Notes under the pieces: model-generated | What the model saw: the letters and a program-made list of their open reading frames with translations, nothing else | Database searches by the model: none | What the model was told of the DNA's origin: nothing | Shown: positions 44,198 through 52,587 of the stretch, in pieces | Layout of the letters: every line of letters starts with the position of its first letter | How positions within the stretch are numbered: position 1 is the first letter of the stretch | Position numbers and translations under genes: made by a program | NCBI GenBank assembly: GCA_013289695.1 | Contig: JABCZK010000029.1 | Location: forward strand, 1 to 56,304 | Source: Acidobacteriota bacterium | GTDB lineage: Bacteria; Acidobacteriota; Terriglobia; Acidiferrales; UBA7541 | Length of the DNA: 56,304 bases | Direction of reading: 5' to 3'

Positions 44198-45373
44198 TTA
44201 CGTGTGGCCGAACAAAAGCGGCTCACCGAGTTTCGAGGTGTAATTGGGCCTGTAGCGATCGCTGTTGTAGAGCGCTGCCACGTCGAGCTTGCGCGCTCCG
44301 GACGCGGGGCCGGGGAGGGGCGCGGAGGCGTAGCAACCGTTCTGCACGCCGACCATGCGGCCGGTGACGCCGTCGCGAATTAAATCGAGCGCGATATTTG
44401 CGTAGGTGATCGCGACGATCTGGTCAATGGCGTCGGGCTCGCCGCTGCGCAAATCGTAAGTCAGGTCACTCTCGATCGTTTCCTCGCCCGTGCGACGATG
44501 CAGCTCGTCGGCGAGAGCGTGGCCGATGTCCACTTTTTTGCGATGGCCGTAGGCGTCGGCTTCGCCGTACTCGTCCACGACGCGGTTGGTCCAGGTGGCG
44601 CCTTCGGAAACGATCACCAGCGAATAATTGCTGGAATTATTGTGCTTATCTTCCATCAGGAGTTTGGAGACGCGGTCCAGATCGAAAGGAACCTCGGGGA
44701 TCAGGCAGCGCGCCGACGTGATGTACGCGGTGTAGAGCGCGGTGAAACCGGCATCGCGGCCGAAAATGCGGAAGACGCCGATGCGCTCGTGGGAACCGAG
44801 CGTGGTTCGCTGGCGGTTGATGGCATCTTTGGCGCGCGTAATGGCCGTGGAAAATCCGATGCAGTATTCGGTGCCGTGCACGTCGTTGTCCATCGTTTTG
44901 GGAATGCCAATCACCGGAAAGCCGTGGCCGGAAAGAACCGAGGCAAAACTGAGCGTGTCGTCACCACCGATGGCGATAAGGCAGCCAATGCCCAGGCGCT
45001 CGAGATTTTCGATGACGATGGGAGTGAAGTCGTAGAATTTTCCGTCGAAGGCAAGTTTCTTCAATTGGTCGGTGGAGATGTGCGCGGGAACCTTGTTGGA
45101 GGCGACCTTGCGCGGGTTGGTGCGGGAAGTGTGCAGCGCGGTGCCGCCGCTGCGGTCAATGGTGCGCGTATTTTCGCGGGTGAGTTGACGATCGAGCCGG
45201 GCTTCGCCGGTATCCGCGTGATTCATGTTGGTGAGGCCTTTCCAGCCTTTGCGAATGCCGGTGACGGTGCGACCCATTTCGGTGGCGCGATACACCACGG
45301 ACTTTATTACAGAGTTCAGACCGGGGACGTCGCCGCCGCCTGTCAAAATGCCGATGTTGTCGCCTTGCGCCAT
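44198..45373 (-). CDS. Phosphofructokinase, predicted pyrophosphate-dependent
   Basis: A 391-residue phosphofructokinase. ILTGGGDVPGLNSVIK is the phosphate-binding start. The nucleotide site reads IGGDDT (Asp where ATP-PFK has Gly: GGDG) and PKTMDND (Lys where ATP-PFK has Gly: PGTIDND). These two changes are the known markers of PPi dependence. The catalytic TMDND and the F6P site GRDAGFTAL follow. ATG 45373 has AGGAG 10 bases before it and starts at MAQGDNIGIL; the longer frame is unconserved. Confidence 0.9.
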   Translation of the reverse strand: MAQGDNIGILTGGGDVPGLNSVIKSVVYRATEMGRTVTGIRKGWKGLTNMNHADTGEARLDRQLTRENTRTIDRSGGTALHTSRTNPRKVASNKVPAHISTDQLKKLAFDGKFYDFTPIVIENLERLGIGCLIAIGGDDTLSFASVLSGHGFPVIGIPKTMDNDVHGTEYCIGFSTAITRAKDAINRQRTTLGSHERIGVFRIFGRDAGFTALYTAYITSARCLIPEVPFDLDRVSKLLMEDKHNNSSNYSLVIVSEGATWTNRVVDEYGEADAYGHRKKVDIGHALADELHRRTGEETIESDLTYDLRSGEPDAIDQIVAITYANIALDLIRDGVTGRMVGVQNGCYASAPLPGPASGARKLDVAALYNSDRYRPNYTSKLGEPLLFGHT

Positions 45374-45670
45374 CGAATGATTGCTCCTTGGGATGCCGGC
45401 GCGGCCGCTGGGCCTGGATCCGTACGGTTGTTCAGCGTTCGCACGGATGCAGGGACCGGGCGCCGGATGATGTCCTAGTGTCACGACTCCGCTTTAAATT
45501 ATGTTTGCAATTCTACTAGTACACTAAAATCGCAAAAAGATGAATGGAGAAAGGGAAGGGATGTCGCGGAAGCGATAGGCGAGTGGTGTGGCGAGTGGGG
45601 GTGCGGGCGAGATCCCCGCCAGCGGCGGGCAGGCTTCGCCCGGCTTGAAACCAAGGCGCCGGACTCAGGA

Positions 45671-45693
45671 TGACGATGCTTTTCGCATCGTCA
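45671..45693. repeat. Perfect hairpin in the gap upstream of the phosphofructokinase gene
   Basis: TGACGATGC (45671-45679) and GCATCGTCA (45685-45693) form a 9-bp stem with a TTTTC loop. The gap 45374-45990 shows no gene. It also has CGCCAGCGGCGGGC and CAGCGCCGCTACC (near 45826), the latter a reverse copy of the GTAGCGGC family. Confidence 0.55.
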
Positions 45694-45990
45694 GAGACGC
45701 AGGTGCGAGGGGCAAAGGCAAACGCGAGTGGGCGATGTGGATGACATCGCGCCAAGCGAGGGCGCAGCCCTTCGAACCGGCGCTGCCGGCTCTCAGGATG
45801 AATCGCGCTGCCGTGCGATCGACAAGCAGCGCCGCTACCGATATAGCTCAGGCGGGAGGCGGGTTATTAGTTTGCGCTTGCGCATAATTCACATAATTAT
45901 CCGGACAGGTGAGAGGGAGGTTGATAGCATCCGGGCCGAGCGTCGAATCTCAGTTTGAGGGATAGGAAGGGCGTTCGAGGAGGTAATTGA

Positions 45991-46041
45991 ATGCTGACAC
46001 TCGGCGCGAAGCCACACGCGAAAGTGCGGGTGATCCGATGA
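45991..46041 (+). CDS. Possible 16-codon leader ORF coupled to the propeller gene
   Basis: The strong AGGAGG at 45978-45983 stands 7 bases before an ATG at 45991 that opens MLTLGAKPHAKVRVIR. It stops at 46039-46041, overlapping the next gene's ATG as ATGA. The main gene has no ribosome binding site of its own, so ribosomes may reach it by translating this leader first. It could also be a by-product of a TTG start at 45987 in frame with the main gene. Confidence 0.4.
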   Translation: MLTLGAKPHAKVRVIR

Positions 46042-47312
46042 GCCAAACGAAGTATCGAATATTCAGACGGGTGATTCGTTGGGTACTGCTGATCGTTGGG
46101 GCTGTCATTATCGGCGGCGTCATCGTGGACACCTACTGGTTGCATTTATATTCCACGCGCTTCGCCGGCGCCAAGCCAGTCTTTCGCGAGAAAGTGGCGT
46201 CGATTCCGGAAAAATGGCGTTTCACGAAGTCAGGGCCTATCGGTGCGGCGTTGGCGCTCGGCGATGACGGCACGGTGTACGCTGCGAGTGAAGATGGGTT
46301 CCTGTACGCCATCGACGCGTCGGGCAATCTGCGCTGGAAATTCAACGCGGGACCGATGCAGGTGGCGCCCGTGCTTGGCGCGGACGACACGATCTACGTC
46401 ACGAATGAAGATCAATTTATTTTCGGCATCAATCACAACGGCACGCAGCAATGGGTGGCCGGAGGCGGGCCCTACGCAGATAAACGAATGGGCTCCTTCA
46501 CCGCCGCCATTGACCAGACCTTTCTGTACACGCCGTGGCGCGGGCTGATGCGCGCGGTGCGCTTGACGTACGGAACTTTCGCTTGGCCTGCAGGCTACGG
46601 CTATCAGAACGGCGGTTCGGTGAGCAAGCTTGCGAACGGGCTGATCGTCTATACCGGCGCTGGAAGACTGGATGCGGTGGATTCGACGGGAAGAATCCAG
46701 TGGCAATATCCGGTGATGAATCCGCCATTGACAGTGGACATGATTACGAAAAACGGCGGACACATTCCCGTGGGAAATTTCTGGCTGGATTCAGCGATGG
46801 CGGTGGGAGACGACGGTACGCTTTACATCTGCGCGGTTGATTCGCGCTTGATGGCGCTCACCTCGGATGGGCACCTGAAATGGGAATTCAAAACGAAGAC
46901 CCATTCCGTGAATCGCGCTTCGCCGGTGATTGCCGTGGACGGCACGATCTATTTTGCCAGCGGCGATGGCTTTCTGTACGCAGTGCGGCCGGACGGCACG
47001 CAGAAATGGGCGTTCGATTCCGAGAGCCGTACTTTTTCGGCAACTCCAGTGCTTGCCGCAGACGAAACGATTTACGCGGTGAACGACGCGGGACTCTTCG
47101 CCGTATCTTCTGAGGGCAAAATACTGGCACACGCTATTGTCGGCGGAAGCGTTGCATCCTCGCCGACCATTGCACCTGATGGGACCGTCTACGTTGCCGG
47201 GCGCGCAGGCAAGATCGTGGCCTTCGCTGGAACGCACGGCGGATTGCTGAACAGCGCGTGGCCGAAATTTCAGGCCGGCCCGGCCAACAGCGGACGCGCG
47301 CGCGGGTTCTGA
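46038..47312 (+). CDS. Membrane-anchored PQQ-type beta-propeller protein
   Basis: A 424-residue protein with an N-terminal transmembrane anchor (WVLLIVGAVIIGGVIVDTY) and about eight WD/PQQ-like blades, for example ALGDDGTVYAASEDGFLYAIDASGNLRWKFNAG, DGTIYFASGDGFLYAVRPDGTQKWAFDSES, DGTVYVAGRAGKIVAFAGTHGG. It faces the periplasm and resembles BamB-like or PQQ-binding propellers; no quinoprotein catalytic residues were seen. ATG 46038 is used; a TTG at 45987 would add 17 residues. Confidence 0.85.
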   Translation: MSQTKYRIFRRVIRWVLLIVGAVIIGGVIVDTYWLHLYSTRFAGAKPVFREKVASIPEKWRFTKSGPIGAALALGDDGTVYAASEDGFLYAIDASGNLRWKFNAGPMQVAPVLGADDTIYVTNEDQFIFGINHNGTQQWVAGGGPYADKRMGSFTAAIDQTFLYTPWRGLMRAVRLTYGTFAWPAGYGYQNGGSVSKLANGLIVYTGAGRLDAVDSTGRIQWQYPVMNPPLTVDMITKNGGHIPVGNFWLDSAMAVGDDGTLYICAVDSRLMALTSDGHLKWEFKTKTHSVNRASPVIAVDGTIYFASGDGFLYAVRPDGTQKWAFDSESRTFSATPVLAADETIYAVNDAGLFAVSSEGKILAHAIVGGSVASSPTIAPDGTVYVAGRAGKIVAFAGTHGGLLNSAWPKFQAGPANSGRARGF

Positions 47313-47339
47313 GCGGGACTGGGCTCGGAACGAGGGCGG

Positions 47340-47978
47340 CTAGAACCTGACGACGATTCCGGCCTGAGCGCGGAGATTGTTCTGGATGCTGTTGCCGATT
47401 ACGAGGCTATCGCCGAAGCCGGTGCGAACGTAATCAACCTGGGCCAAGCGGAAAGAAATATGTTCGCGGAAGGGAAGGTCCAGGCCTCCGCCGATGACGA
47501 AGTCGAAGGCATTGTTGTTCGGCAATTTGCTGAGGTTGATGCATTCTCCCTGGGCGGCGCAGGCGTTGAAGATGTTCCGGTAAATATTGTTGTGTGCCCC
47601 TCCGAACATAATTTCCGCAAAGGGTTCGAAGTGCTTCACGTGGAAGCGCAGGACCGGGCCGATCGTGTAGGTAAACACGCTGCCGCTGGCGGATAGCTGG
47701 CAATCCGAGAGGCTGTTGCAGCCTTGGGTGCTGGCGGGCACGGAAATGTTCTGCGCGTAGCTGCCGTAGTCCTGAAATTCGGCTTTGAGGCCGACCCGTT
47801 TGAAGAAGTAATAGACAACAGACGCGCCGCCGCCGTTGAAAGAGGAGCTCGGGACGAAGCCGCCTTGTGGGGCGCGAAAATAGGAATAATCCGCGGCGAC
47901 TTCTACTTTCGGCGCGTCCTGCGCGAAGGCTGCGGTACCAAAAATCATGGCCAGCGCGAGCAAAAGCGATTTCTTCAT
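47340..47978 (-). CDS. Outer-membrane beta-barrel protein
   Basis: A 212-residue outer-membrane protein. Signal peptide MKKSLLLALAMIFGTAAFAQ, then alternating hydrophobic strands typical of an eight-stranded barrel: VEVAADYSYFRAP, GGGASVVYYFFKRVGLKAEFQDYG, GPVLRFHVKHFEPFAEIMFGGAH, FDFVIGGGLDLPFREHISFRLAQVDYVRT, and a last strand ending AGIVVRF with C-terminal Phe. The C-terminal Phe is the BAM signal. Two cysteine pairs may stabilise loops. GGGAG lies 8 bases before ATG. It is convergent with the propeller gene. Confidence 0.87.
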   Translation of the reverse strand: MKKSLLLALAMIFGTAAFAQDAPKVEVAADYSYFRAPQGGFVPSSSFNGGGASVVYYFFKRVGLKAEFQDYGSYAQNISVPASTQGCNSLSDCQLSASGSVFTYTIGPVLRFHVKHFEPFAEIMFGGAHNNIYRNIFNACAAQGECINLSKLPNNNAFDFVIGGGLDLPFREHISFRLAQVDYVRTGFGDSLVIGNSIQNNLRAQAGIVVRF

Positions 47979-48210
47979 TTCAAAGGCTCCCGGAATTCCA
48001 GTCAAGGGACGGCTGCGGCGCCCGGGCGGTTACACGACGTAAAGGATTGCGCATGCCGCCGCGACTCGCGCCACCATTTTAACTGCAATTCGGTTGCTGA
48101 GAACTTAATATCGAGTGACTATTTTGGGGCGTTTCCGGTAGAAGCGACGTTTAAATCAAGTGAAGCTGCGATTTGGGAGGCGGCCCCTGTTTTCGCAATC
48201 CAAACACGCG

Positions 48211-48876
48211 ATGGAACAAACGCTGTATTACATCTGCGTAGCTGGGTTGGCGGTTTACCTGGTGAATCAGGTGCGCAAGCCGACAAAATGGGTGGGCAGG
48301 CTTTTTCTGTGGATGATGAACATGTCCCATTCGGGCGTCACCGACTGGGGGGTGAAGCACGTGTCGATCGCAGAGCGGTTCACGATTCTGGATGTGGGGT
48401 GCGGGGGCGGGCGAACGATCGAAAAGTTGGCCGCATTGGCGACGACGGGCAGAGTTTATGGCGTGGACTACGCCGCGGGCAGCGTGGCTGCATCGAGCGC
48501 GAAGAATGCGCAATTGATTCAGGCAGGGCGGGTGGAGATCACGCGCGCTTCGGTGTCGAGACTGCCGTTTGCCGCGGAGAAATTTGATCTGGTGACCGCC
48601 GTAGAAACGCAATATTACTGGCCTGATTTGGTGAATGACATGCGGGAGATTCTGCGCGTGTTGAAACCGGGCGGGAGGCTGATCGTGATTGCGGAAAGTT
48701 ACAAGAAAGGGGCGAACGATTGGCTGCATGGACCGGCGATGAAGCTGGTGCGATCTGCGAACTTGAGCGTTGAGGAACAGCGGGAATTGTTTACTGCGGC
48801 GGGATACACGGATATTCAGATTTCCGAGCAACGCGCGAAAGGCTGGATTTGCGGAGTGGGCAAGAAACCTTTGTAG
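48211..48876 (+). CDS. Class I SAM-dependent methyltransferase with an N-terminal hydrophobic segment
   Basis: A 221-residue methyltransferase. After a hydrophobic start (MEQTLYYICVAGLAVYLVNQ), the SAM site is FTILDVGCGGGRTIEKLAAL, followed by VYGVDYAAGSVAAS, SRLPFAAEKFDLVTAVETQYYW and LKPGGRLIVIAE. This is a UbiE/Methyltransf_11-like fold with unknown substrate. ATG 48211 is preferred; GTG 48160 would add 17 unconserved residues. Neither has a clear ribosome binding site. Confidence 0.82.
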   Translation: MEQTLYYICVAGLAVYLVNQVRKPTKWVGRLFLWMMNMSHSGVTDWGVKHVSIAERFTILDVGCGGGRTIEKLAALATTGRVYGVDYAAGSVAASSAKNAQLIQAGRVEITRASVSRLPFAAEKFDLVTAVETQYYWPDLVNDMREILRVLKPGGRLIVIAESYKKGANDWLHGPAMKLVRSANLSVEEQRELFTAAGYTDIQISEQRAKGWICGVGKKPL

Positions 48877-48923
48877 TTTTTGGCGGACAGCGCGGCACAG
48901 GGACGCTTTACAAAAATTAGATT

Positions 48924-50189
48924 TCAGGCCGAGACGGCGGTTCTTACGGGCTTGGTTCTTTTTTCCAGCAGAGCCAGCCTTTGTTCGTGATCCATGGGTT
49001 CCCAGGGGACGAGCTTCTCGGCGAGGACGTTCATTCTGCGCAGGACAGTCAACTCGAAGAACAGCTCCATAAAATCCAAATCGCGGAAGACCACGGAGCC
49101 GGACTCTCTCATTTTGCCGCTGATGCGCTCGAGATGGGCGGGCATCTCGGTCCAGTGCAAGCCGGAGCGGTGATGATGACAGAGGTGGTAACCCTCGTTC
49201 ATGAAGTTCACTTCATCATACACAGTGACGGTGTTCGCGAAATAATCCTCGGGCCGCTCCTCGTCGTAGAAAGCGTGCTGGACCCACGCGGTCATGGCCA
49301 TGATGAAGTTCATGACGAGAAGAGGAACGAGCAGGTAGGCGATGCCGATTCTCCAGTCATAAATAAAAACCGCTGCAAAGAAAATGGCGTACAGCGTGAT
49401 TCCCCATAACATTCGCCTGCGATTCTCGTCCTCGCCTCTGGCTTTGAAGTAGAGGTAGGGCGTAAGACCCACGACCGTCCAAATGTTGTCCGAAAGATAC
49501 CAGAGGAAATCCAGTTTGCTGGTGCGATCGTAGCCGATGGTGGAGGTGGTGTCGTCAGGCCCGCTATTTTCCTTGTGGTGGAGGCGGACGTGGACCGTGC
49601 GATCCAGTTCTGGAACGTTGCCATACAAGAATCCGAGGAAGAATTCGACGTAACGACCGAAGATCTTGTCGTATTTCTCCGAAAAGTAGCCCTGGCGGCG
49701 GTGTGCTTCCAGGTGTTTGGCGCTGAACATTCTGACGAAGCGCTGAAACTTGAGACCGTAGAGAGAAAGATAGAAAGCCAGCGCGAGCCAGAGTCGGGGC
49801 TTCCCTATAACGAGCTGAACCAGGAAAATTGGCACGACGGTGAGCGTGAGGGAGACCATGAGCCGCAGCGCGGGAGTGTCTCGGGGGTCGCGCAGAACTT
49901 TTTGGCCGAGGTGATTGAGGAGCTGGTCATAAGTGCGCGAGAGAAATTGATAGGCGTCGCGCAGGGGACGGATCTTCCCGAGCAACGCGGCCGCGGCATA
50001 GAATCCGAGCGACGGCACGGCAACCAGCGCTACGGCAGCGACGCTTGCCAGAGCAACCGGGACCGAGAACCAGCGCAGCGCGAGTTTGGATTGCTCTCTC
50101 AGACTCTTTGCAGAGTCATCCGCACTCGAGCGCGCGTCTTTTGGCGCGTCGTGCAAATCCGATTCAATTAGCTTGCCTGCTGTGTGCAT
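48924..50189 (-). CDS. Membrane fatty acid desaturase
   Basis: A 421-residue integral membrane enzyme with two pairs of transmembrane helices. The three His boxes are KHLEAHRR (HxxxH), HVRLHHKEN (HxxHH) and GYHLCHHHRSGLHW (HxxHH), which bind the di-iron centre. Such enzymes add double bonds to acyl chains or hydroxylate lipids. The first 40 residues are polar and unconserved. It is convergent with the methyltransferase gene. Confidence 0.88.
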   Translation of the reverse strand: MHTAGKLIESDLHDAPKDARSSADDSAKSLREQSKLALRWFSVPVALASVAAVALVAVPSLGFYAAAALLGKIRPLRDAYQFLSRTYDQLLNHLGQKVLRDPRDTPALRLMVSLTLTVVPIFLVQLVIGKPRLWLALAFYLSLYGLKFQRFVRMFSAKHLEAHRRQGYFSEKYDKIFGRYVEFFLGFLYGNVPELDRTVHVRLHHKENSGPDDTTSTIGYDRTSKLDFLWYLSDNIWTVVGLTPYLYFKARGEDENRRRMLWGITLYAIFFAAVFIYDWRIGIAYLLVPLLVMNFIMAMTAWVQHAFYDEERPEDYFANTVTVYDEVNFMNEGYHLCHHHRSGLHWTEMPAHLERISGKMRESGSVVFRDLDFMELFFELTVLRRMNVLAEKLVPWEPMDHEQRLALLEKRTKPVRTAVSA

Positions 50190-50598
50190 GTTCGTTGTTA
50201 TACCTGTTGACGCGCTTCGCCCGGCGTCCTACGCAAGAGAAATTTACACCCACCGAGGGCAAAGTTCCAGCGGGGAACGGATGTGGTTGATATCGCGCGC
50301 CCAAGGCGACGGCCTTAGAACTCTTGTTGCCGATTTCAGCTCATGTCTGTCCGTACCTAGACTTCCTCACAAGTGTGCTGCAGATTGACTAAATGCGTTG
50401 GCACACTGCTCGAGTAAATATGCGATTTTGGCAAGTGCTGTAAAGTCTAGCAGTTAGAGACGTATCGGAACGCACCCAGCGTTTCCTGCGCCGCGTCTCA
50501 TTGATAGGGACGAAACACTGTTCCGAGGCTGACGGAATCAAGGCGGCGACAAGAGCGACGCCAACGCCAGCTGAAACTCTCGGATTCCGAGAGAAGGG
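50190..50598. repeat. Intergenic region with a degenerate copy of the higBA-flanking repeat
   Basis: No gene was found. GCGCGCCCAAGGCGAC at 50295-50310, with TTAGAACTCTTG following, matches about three-quarters of the first 32 bases of the repeat at 55226. GAGAAGGG at 50590-50597 is the ribosome binding site of the next gene. Confidence 0.5.
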
Positions 50599-51591
50599 AT
50601 GAAAAGAATGCGAAACCTAAAGATAGGCAACTTGATAAGAAAATCTTCTATAACTTTGGGAACGATGTTTGGACTAGTTCTCGGTGTGATCTCTGGACCC
50701 GCACCGGCGTCGGCGCAGCAAGCAAGCTCCTCAGGCGACGTGCCCGTGCACATGGTAGTGACGGTGAAATCGCACCACGGCGCACAAGTTCCGGCGGTGG
50801 CGCCAGATGACGTGAAGGTGTATCAGAAAGGCCAGCGGGATATGGTCTCAAGCTGGGTCCCGCTGCAGGGAGACCGGGCCGGACTGCAACTCTTCATCTT
50901 GATTGACGACACTTCCAGATCCAGCCTCGCCTTGCAGTTCAGCAGCATTGACAAATTCATCGAGGAGCAGCCGGCCACGACTGCGATTGGCGTCGGTTAT
51001 ATGCGCAACGGCACAGTATACACGGCACAAAACCTGACGACCGACCACGCCTTGGTAGAAAAATCTTTGCGGTTGCCGCTTGGGTTTGGCGCGGCATACA
51101 CGAGCCCGTACCTGGCGCTGTCGGAGCTGATGAAGAAATGGCCGGAGACCCAGGATCGCCGCGAAATCTTGATGATCACCAGCGGAACCGATCCTCTCGG
51201 TGGCGGGTTTTCGAATGATCCCTTCACCAACCCTTACCTCGACGCGGCTTTCGCACAAGCGCAACGAGGAGGCTTTATCGTCTATTCAATTTACTCTCCG
51301 GGAGTGGGCCGCGCCGGCCGTGGTTTCTTCCGCACGGATCTGGCACAAACTGGCCTGGATCTGATGGCTCAAAAGACCGGCGGCGAGACTTACTACCTCG
51401 CTTTCGGTGCTCCAGTTGACATCACTCCGTATTTGCAGGATGTAAGCAGAAACCTGAAGAATCAATACGGACTCACGTTTCTGGCTAAGAGTGCAAAGAA
51501 GCCGGCTCTTGAGCCAGTGAAGGTGAAGACTGAAATGCCGAACACCGGCCTGGTCACTGCGGAAGATGGTTACGTCAAAAGCGGGATGTAA
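50599..51591 (+). CDS. Exported von Willebrand factor A-type (VWFA-related) protein
   Basis: A 330-residue exported protein. The signal peptide ends near ASAQQ. The VWA region starts GLQLFILIDDTSRSSLALQFSSIDKFIEE, a variant of the MIDAS DxSxS (here DDTSRS), and continues REILMITSGTDPLGG and GGFIVYSIYSPGVGRAGRGFF. This is the VWFA-related family common in acidobacteria, whose role is unknown. A second ATG three codons in (50608) has a better-placed ribosome binding site and may be the true start. Confidence 0.82.
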   Translation: MKRMRNLKIGNLIRKSSITLGTMFGLVLGVISGPAPASAQQASSSGDVPVHMVVTVKSHHGAQVPAVAPDDVKVYQKGQRDMVSSWVPLQGDRAGLQLFILIDDTSRSSLALQFSSIDKFIEEQPATTAIGVGYMRNGTVYTAQNLTTDHALVEKSLRLPLGFGAAYTSPYLALSELMKKWPETQDRREILMITSGTDPLGGGFSNDPFTNPYLDAAFAQAQRGGFIVYSIYSPGVGRAGRGFFRTDLAQTGLDLMAQKTGGETYYLAFGAPVDITPYLQDVSRNLKNQYGLTFLAKSAKKPALEPVKVKTEMPNTGLVTAEDGYVKSGM

Positions 51592-51604
51592 AACGAGCGT
51601 GCTG

Positions 51605-51780
51605 ACCGGACATGTCGAGACTTGCCAAAACGACATGTCCGGTAGCGCGTGCCAGCTCAACCGGTCGATGCAACACCACTCAGCGGGTTGATTCGACAAT
51701 GCTTCCGCGGGAGATTCATCTGTTTGGCCGTGCGGGGCCAAAACCTAACCAGGGCAGCGTCCCCGCTGGTCTAACCCTGG
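51605..51780. repeat. Three strong hairpins after the VWA gene
   Basis: ACCGGACATGTCG (51605-51617) pairs perfectly with CGACATGTCCGGT (51631-51643), probably ending the VWA transcript although no U-tract follows. TTTGGCC / GGCCAAA lies at 51723-51742. CCAGGGCAGCG / CGCTG..CCCTGG at 51749-51780 forms a stem with an inner 5-bp helix. The rest of 51592-51927 shows no gene. Confidence 0.6.
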
Positions 51781-51829
51781 CTGGCGATTTTGACTTTTGT
51801 TTTCAGTGCCAGGTGGGTTCAAGCTTAGT

Positions 51830-51849
51830 GTTGCGTCGACCCATTGAGA
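51830..51849 (+). repeat. Left copy of a 20-bp direct repeat around the DsrE gene
   Basis: GTTGCGTCGACCCATTGAGA, identical to 52509-52528. A related inverted copy (16 of 19 bases) lies at 51656-51674. The two direct copies bracket the DsrE gene. Confidence 0.85.
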
Positions 51850-51927
51850 TCACCCGACTTGTCGGGAGTCAAAGCCGCTGTCGAAAGCCGAGATGAGCCC
51901 GGACGCACGGCGCACATGCGCCGATCG

Positions 51928-52371
51928 TCATTCCACGATGATTCGGTCTGCCCATTCTACGAGCGAGACAAATATCGCCGCATTACCGAATTTTGCTCCC
52001 CATTGATTCAAGTCTGTTTCCGTGACTCCACGGGCCCGGGAGCAGGCTCCTCAAGCAAAGATCGGAATGTGTTTTGCTACGACCTTGTCGAGCGTTTCGC
52101 TCAGCGGCGGCCAGCCGACCGGCAAAATCGCGTTCACCATGGACTTTCGCATCCGAGATGTGGCCTCCGCGAGGAGGAAGATTTGTACCTCGTGACCCGC
52201 TTCTGCGAGCGCGAGTCCGTGCGCGAACGGAAAAGCTGCCCGTGTTGGGTCGTCCGGCCCCCACGCGCTTTTCATCATAATTTTGAGAGATTTTTTTGAC
52301 TCTTCGGCCTTCAGACCCAATGCCAGAAAAGGCAAACCCGCCAACTGAGTCAGGAACGTGCGTCGCGCCAT
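51928..52371 (-). CDS. Tat-exported DsrE-family protein, likely selenoprotein (Sec at codon 107)
   Basis: The frame codes for 147 residues if the UGA at 52053-52051 is read as selenocysteine. Before it: a Tat-like signal (MARRTFLTQLAGLPFLALG) and DsrE-type sequence (MMKSAWGPDDPTRAAFPFAHGLALAEAGHEVQIFLL, ILPVGWPPLSETL). After it the same frame continues for 40 codons of family-like sequence (GACSRARGVTETDLNQ, ending VEWADRIIVE) to a normal TGA. The UGA stands where, as I recall, homologues have the first Cys of a CGAC motif, giving U-G-A-C, a UxxC redox site. A SECIS-like hairpin follows the UGA. DsrE-like selenoproteins are known in other bacteria. AGGAG lies 9 bases before ATG. The alternative is a pseudogene with a point mutation. 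Usual annotation would stop at residue 106. Confidence 0.75.
52023..52053 (-). promoter_or_regulatory. Possible bacterial SECIS element
   Basis: Directly after the UGA, six bases later, TG-CTCC-CG pairs with CG-GGAG-CA with two single-base bulges and a GGCC loop about 15 bases from the UGA. Distance and GG-containing apical loop fit bacterial SECIS hairpins, though these are too variable for a firm call. Confidence 0.45.
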
Positions 52372-52508
52372 ATTTATAATCTCCTGAGATAGGAATCGCC
52401 CCTGGGGGAGAGATGCGGCAAGTCTACGCCCTTTTTCTTCGCCGGCTCTGCCAGCGCTCGCGAACCACCTTAACGATTGAGACCGCTGCAGGCAGACTTT
52501 GAGCAACG

Positions 52509-52528
52509 GTTGCGTCGACCCATTGAGA
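52509..52528 (+). repeat. Right copy of the 20-bp direct repeat around the DsrE gene
   Basis: Identical to 51830-51849. The segment from one copy to the other is 679 bases and holds only the DsrE gene and its promoter region, like a cassette. Confidence 0.85.
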
Positions 52529-52587
52529 CGACTCAACGAACCGTGAGTTGACCTGGCAAGCATTTTTGTTTGGTAGTATGAGAACAG

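Noticed and set aside
52039..52050. GGAGCctGCTCC hairpin directly after the UGA as the SECIS element
   Set aside because: It starts at the UGA with a two-base loop, too close and too tight; the next hairpin fits the usual distance better.
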